Source of the DNA: CAZXPA01 sp964642485
Lineage (GTDB): Bacteria; Patescibacteriota; Patescibacteriia; UBA2591; UBA6264
Assembly (NCBI GenBank): GCA_964642485.1
Contig: CAZXPA010000038.1
Coordinates: 1-6,500 of the forward strand
DNA length: 6,500 bases
Reading direction: 5' to 3'
Part shown: one piece after another, positions 5,863 through 6,500 of the stretch
Layout of the letters: the number at the start of each line of letters is the position of its first letter
Position numbering within the stretch: the first letter of the stretch is position 1
Notes under the pieces: model-generated
Database searches by the model: none
The model's input: only the letters and a program-made list of their open reading frames with translations
What the model was told of the DNA's origin: nothing
Position numbers and translations under genes: made by a program

Positions 5863-6500
5863 TTAGTCCTCTTGATAATCTCCAGCTGTAATATTGAGGT
5901 TAATTTGTAAATCTTGCCCGTCTTCATCTGCTAAAAGAGAAAAGACTGTGCTGGGATAATTTACCAAAACACAATCAGTAGAATTAGAAACTTTATGAGC
6001 ATCGTTATTTAAACCAACGCAATATTCATCATCAGCAGCAAATCCTGGGTCTCGAGTCACAACCCATAAAAGGCCGTAAACCCCTTTAGATAAATCTGCA
6101 TAGATTGGAACATATACTTCAACAGAATAATCATTATCAGTCTCGCTCGGAGAAGAGTCTACATCACTAAGGGCCCATCTCCACTCATCTGTTTCTTCGC
6201 TGTAATAACTTGCAACTAGCATAACTTTTTTTACCCACCGACCATCTGTGTAAGTAGTTGTCCCTGTAATATTTCCGTACAACTTACTCCATTCTGCTCT
6301 TGAATAGCCATAACATCTATTTACTACATCATTCCACAGACAAAGGGGATCGCTAATTTGTTTACATGTAGCCTCGTCTTTAATTTCTTCACAGAGAGAG
6401 GCCACAAATTCTGTTATTGGCTCAATTTCTAAGCCCTTAAATCTAACCAAAGAGGGATTAATAAAATTAAGCAAAGCATAAGAACCAATGGCTAAGATCA
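5863..6500 (-). CDS. Partial cysteine-containing membrane protein with pilin-like (VirB2-type) helix end
   Basis: The frame stays open to the right edge, so the true start lies outside the window; 211 codons plus the stop are visible. An internal TTG at 6474 is unlikely to be the start because it would cut a hydrophobic helix. The first visible residues, ILAIGSYALLNFINPSL, read as the end of a membrane helix closed by an INP turn, a form I associate with VirB2/TrbC-like small membrane proteins of Patescibacteria. A soluble domain of about 190 residues follows. It has Cys in CEEIKDEATC and in CLWNDVVNRC and two more near the C-terminal third, six in all, which could make three disulfides outside the cell. 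The acidic, Tyr/Trp-rich segments look beta-stranded. I do not recognise the soluble domain. Because it is followed on the same strand by an anchored propeller protein, a surface or secretion role is plausible but inferred. Confidence 0.65.
   Translation of the reverse strand, partial: ILAIGSYALLNFINPSLVRFKGLEIEPITEFVASLCEEIKDEATCKQISDPLCLWNDVVNRCYGYSRAEWSKLYGNITGTTTYTDGRWVKKVMLVASYYSEETDEWRWALSDVDSSPSETDNDYSVEVYVPIYADLSKGVYGLLWVVTRDPGFAADDEYCVGLNNDAHKVSNSTDCVLVNYPSTVFSLLADEDGQDLQINLNITAGDYQED

Overview
The window is AT-rich DNA with tight gene packing, TAA at all five visible stops and no clear Shine-Dalgarno sequences. A membrane protein at the right edge carries a helix ending in an LNFINPSL segment, a form I associate with VirB2/TrbC-like small membrane proteins of Patescibacteria (Candidate Phyla Radiation). 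Together with a Y1 transposase of the REP-associated kind and a membrane-anchored WD40-like (PD40) protein, this suggests an uncultivated Patescibacteria genome using the standard code. This is inference from style; no rRNA gene or other marker is present to settle it.

Layout, left to right: a 115-bp leader with a tandemly duplicated extended -10 promoter; recG (116-2236, +), a replication-fork and Holliday-junction helicase; radA (2252-3658, -), convergent with recG and only 15 bp away; a Y1/RAYT transposase gene (3668-4396, -) ending 9 bp before the radA start; a membrane-anchored beta-propeller-like protein (4470-5753, -); a 109-bp gap with a small hairpin; and the 3' part of a cysteine-containing membrane protein (5863 to the edge, -). 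RecG and RadA both act on recombination intermediates. The two membrane proteins may belong to a surface or secretion-related cluster extending past the right edge.

The most unusual signal is a perfect 10-bp-arm hairpin repeat with a 5-nt loop, present three times in identical form and orientation at 3670-3694, 4201-4225 and 4415-4439. Two copies bracket the transposase gene and the third lies inside it, in frame. On the transposase strand each copy reads MYAVSPRT. One copy makes an internal peptide of the transposase, one makes its last eight residues and the first base of its stop codon, and one begins a 13-codon micro-ORF ending one base before the transposase ATG. The unit has no stop codon in any of six frames, and with a shared flanking AT it is 27 bp, a multiple of three. 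It therefore looks like a mobile palindrome that can sit inside genes, comparable in concept to Rickettsia palindromic elements and REP/RAYT systems.

Other GC-rich palindromes lie inside the coding regions of recG (1939-1959) and radA (2307-2337, 2358-2372, 3331-3354). At least two coincide with places where the protein seems longer than well-known homologues. Together they suggest that several palindrome families have inserted in frame into housekeeping genes here.
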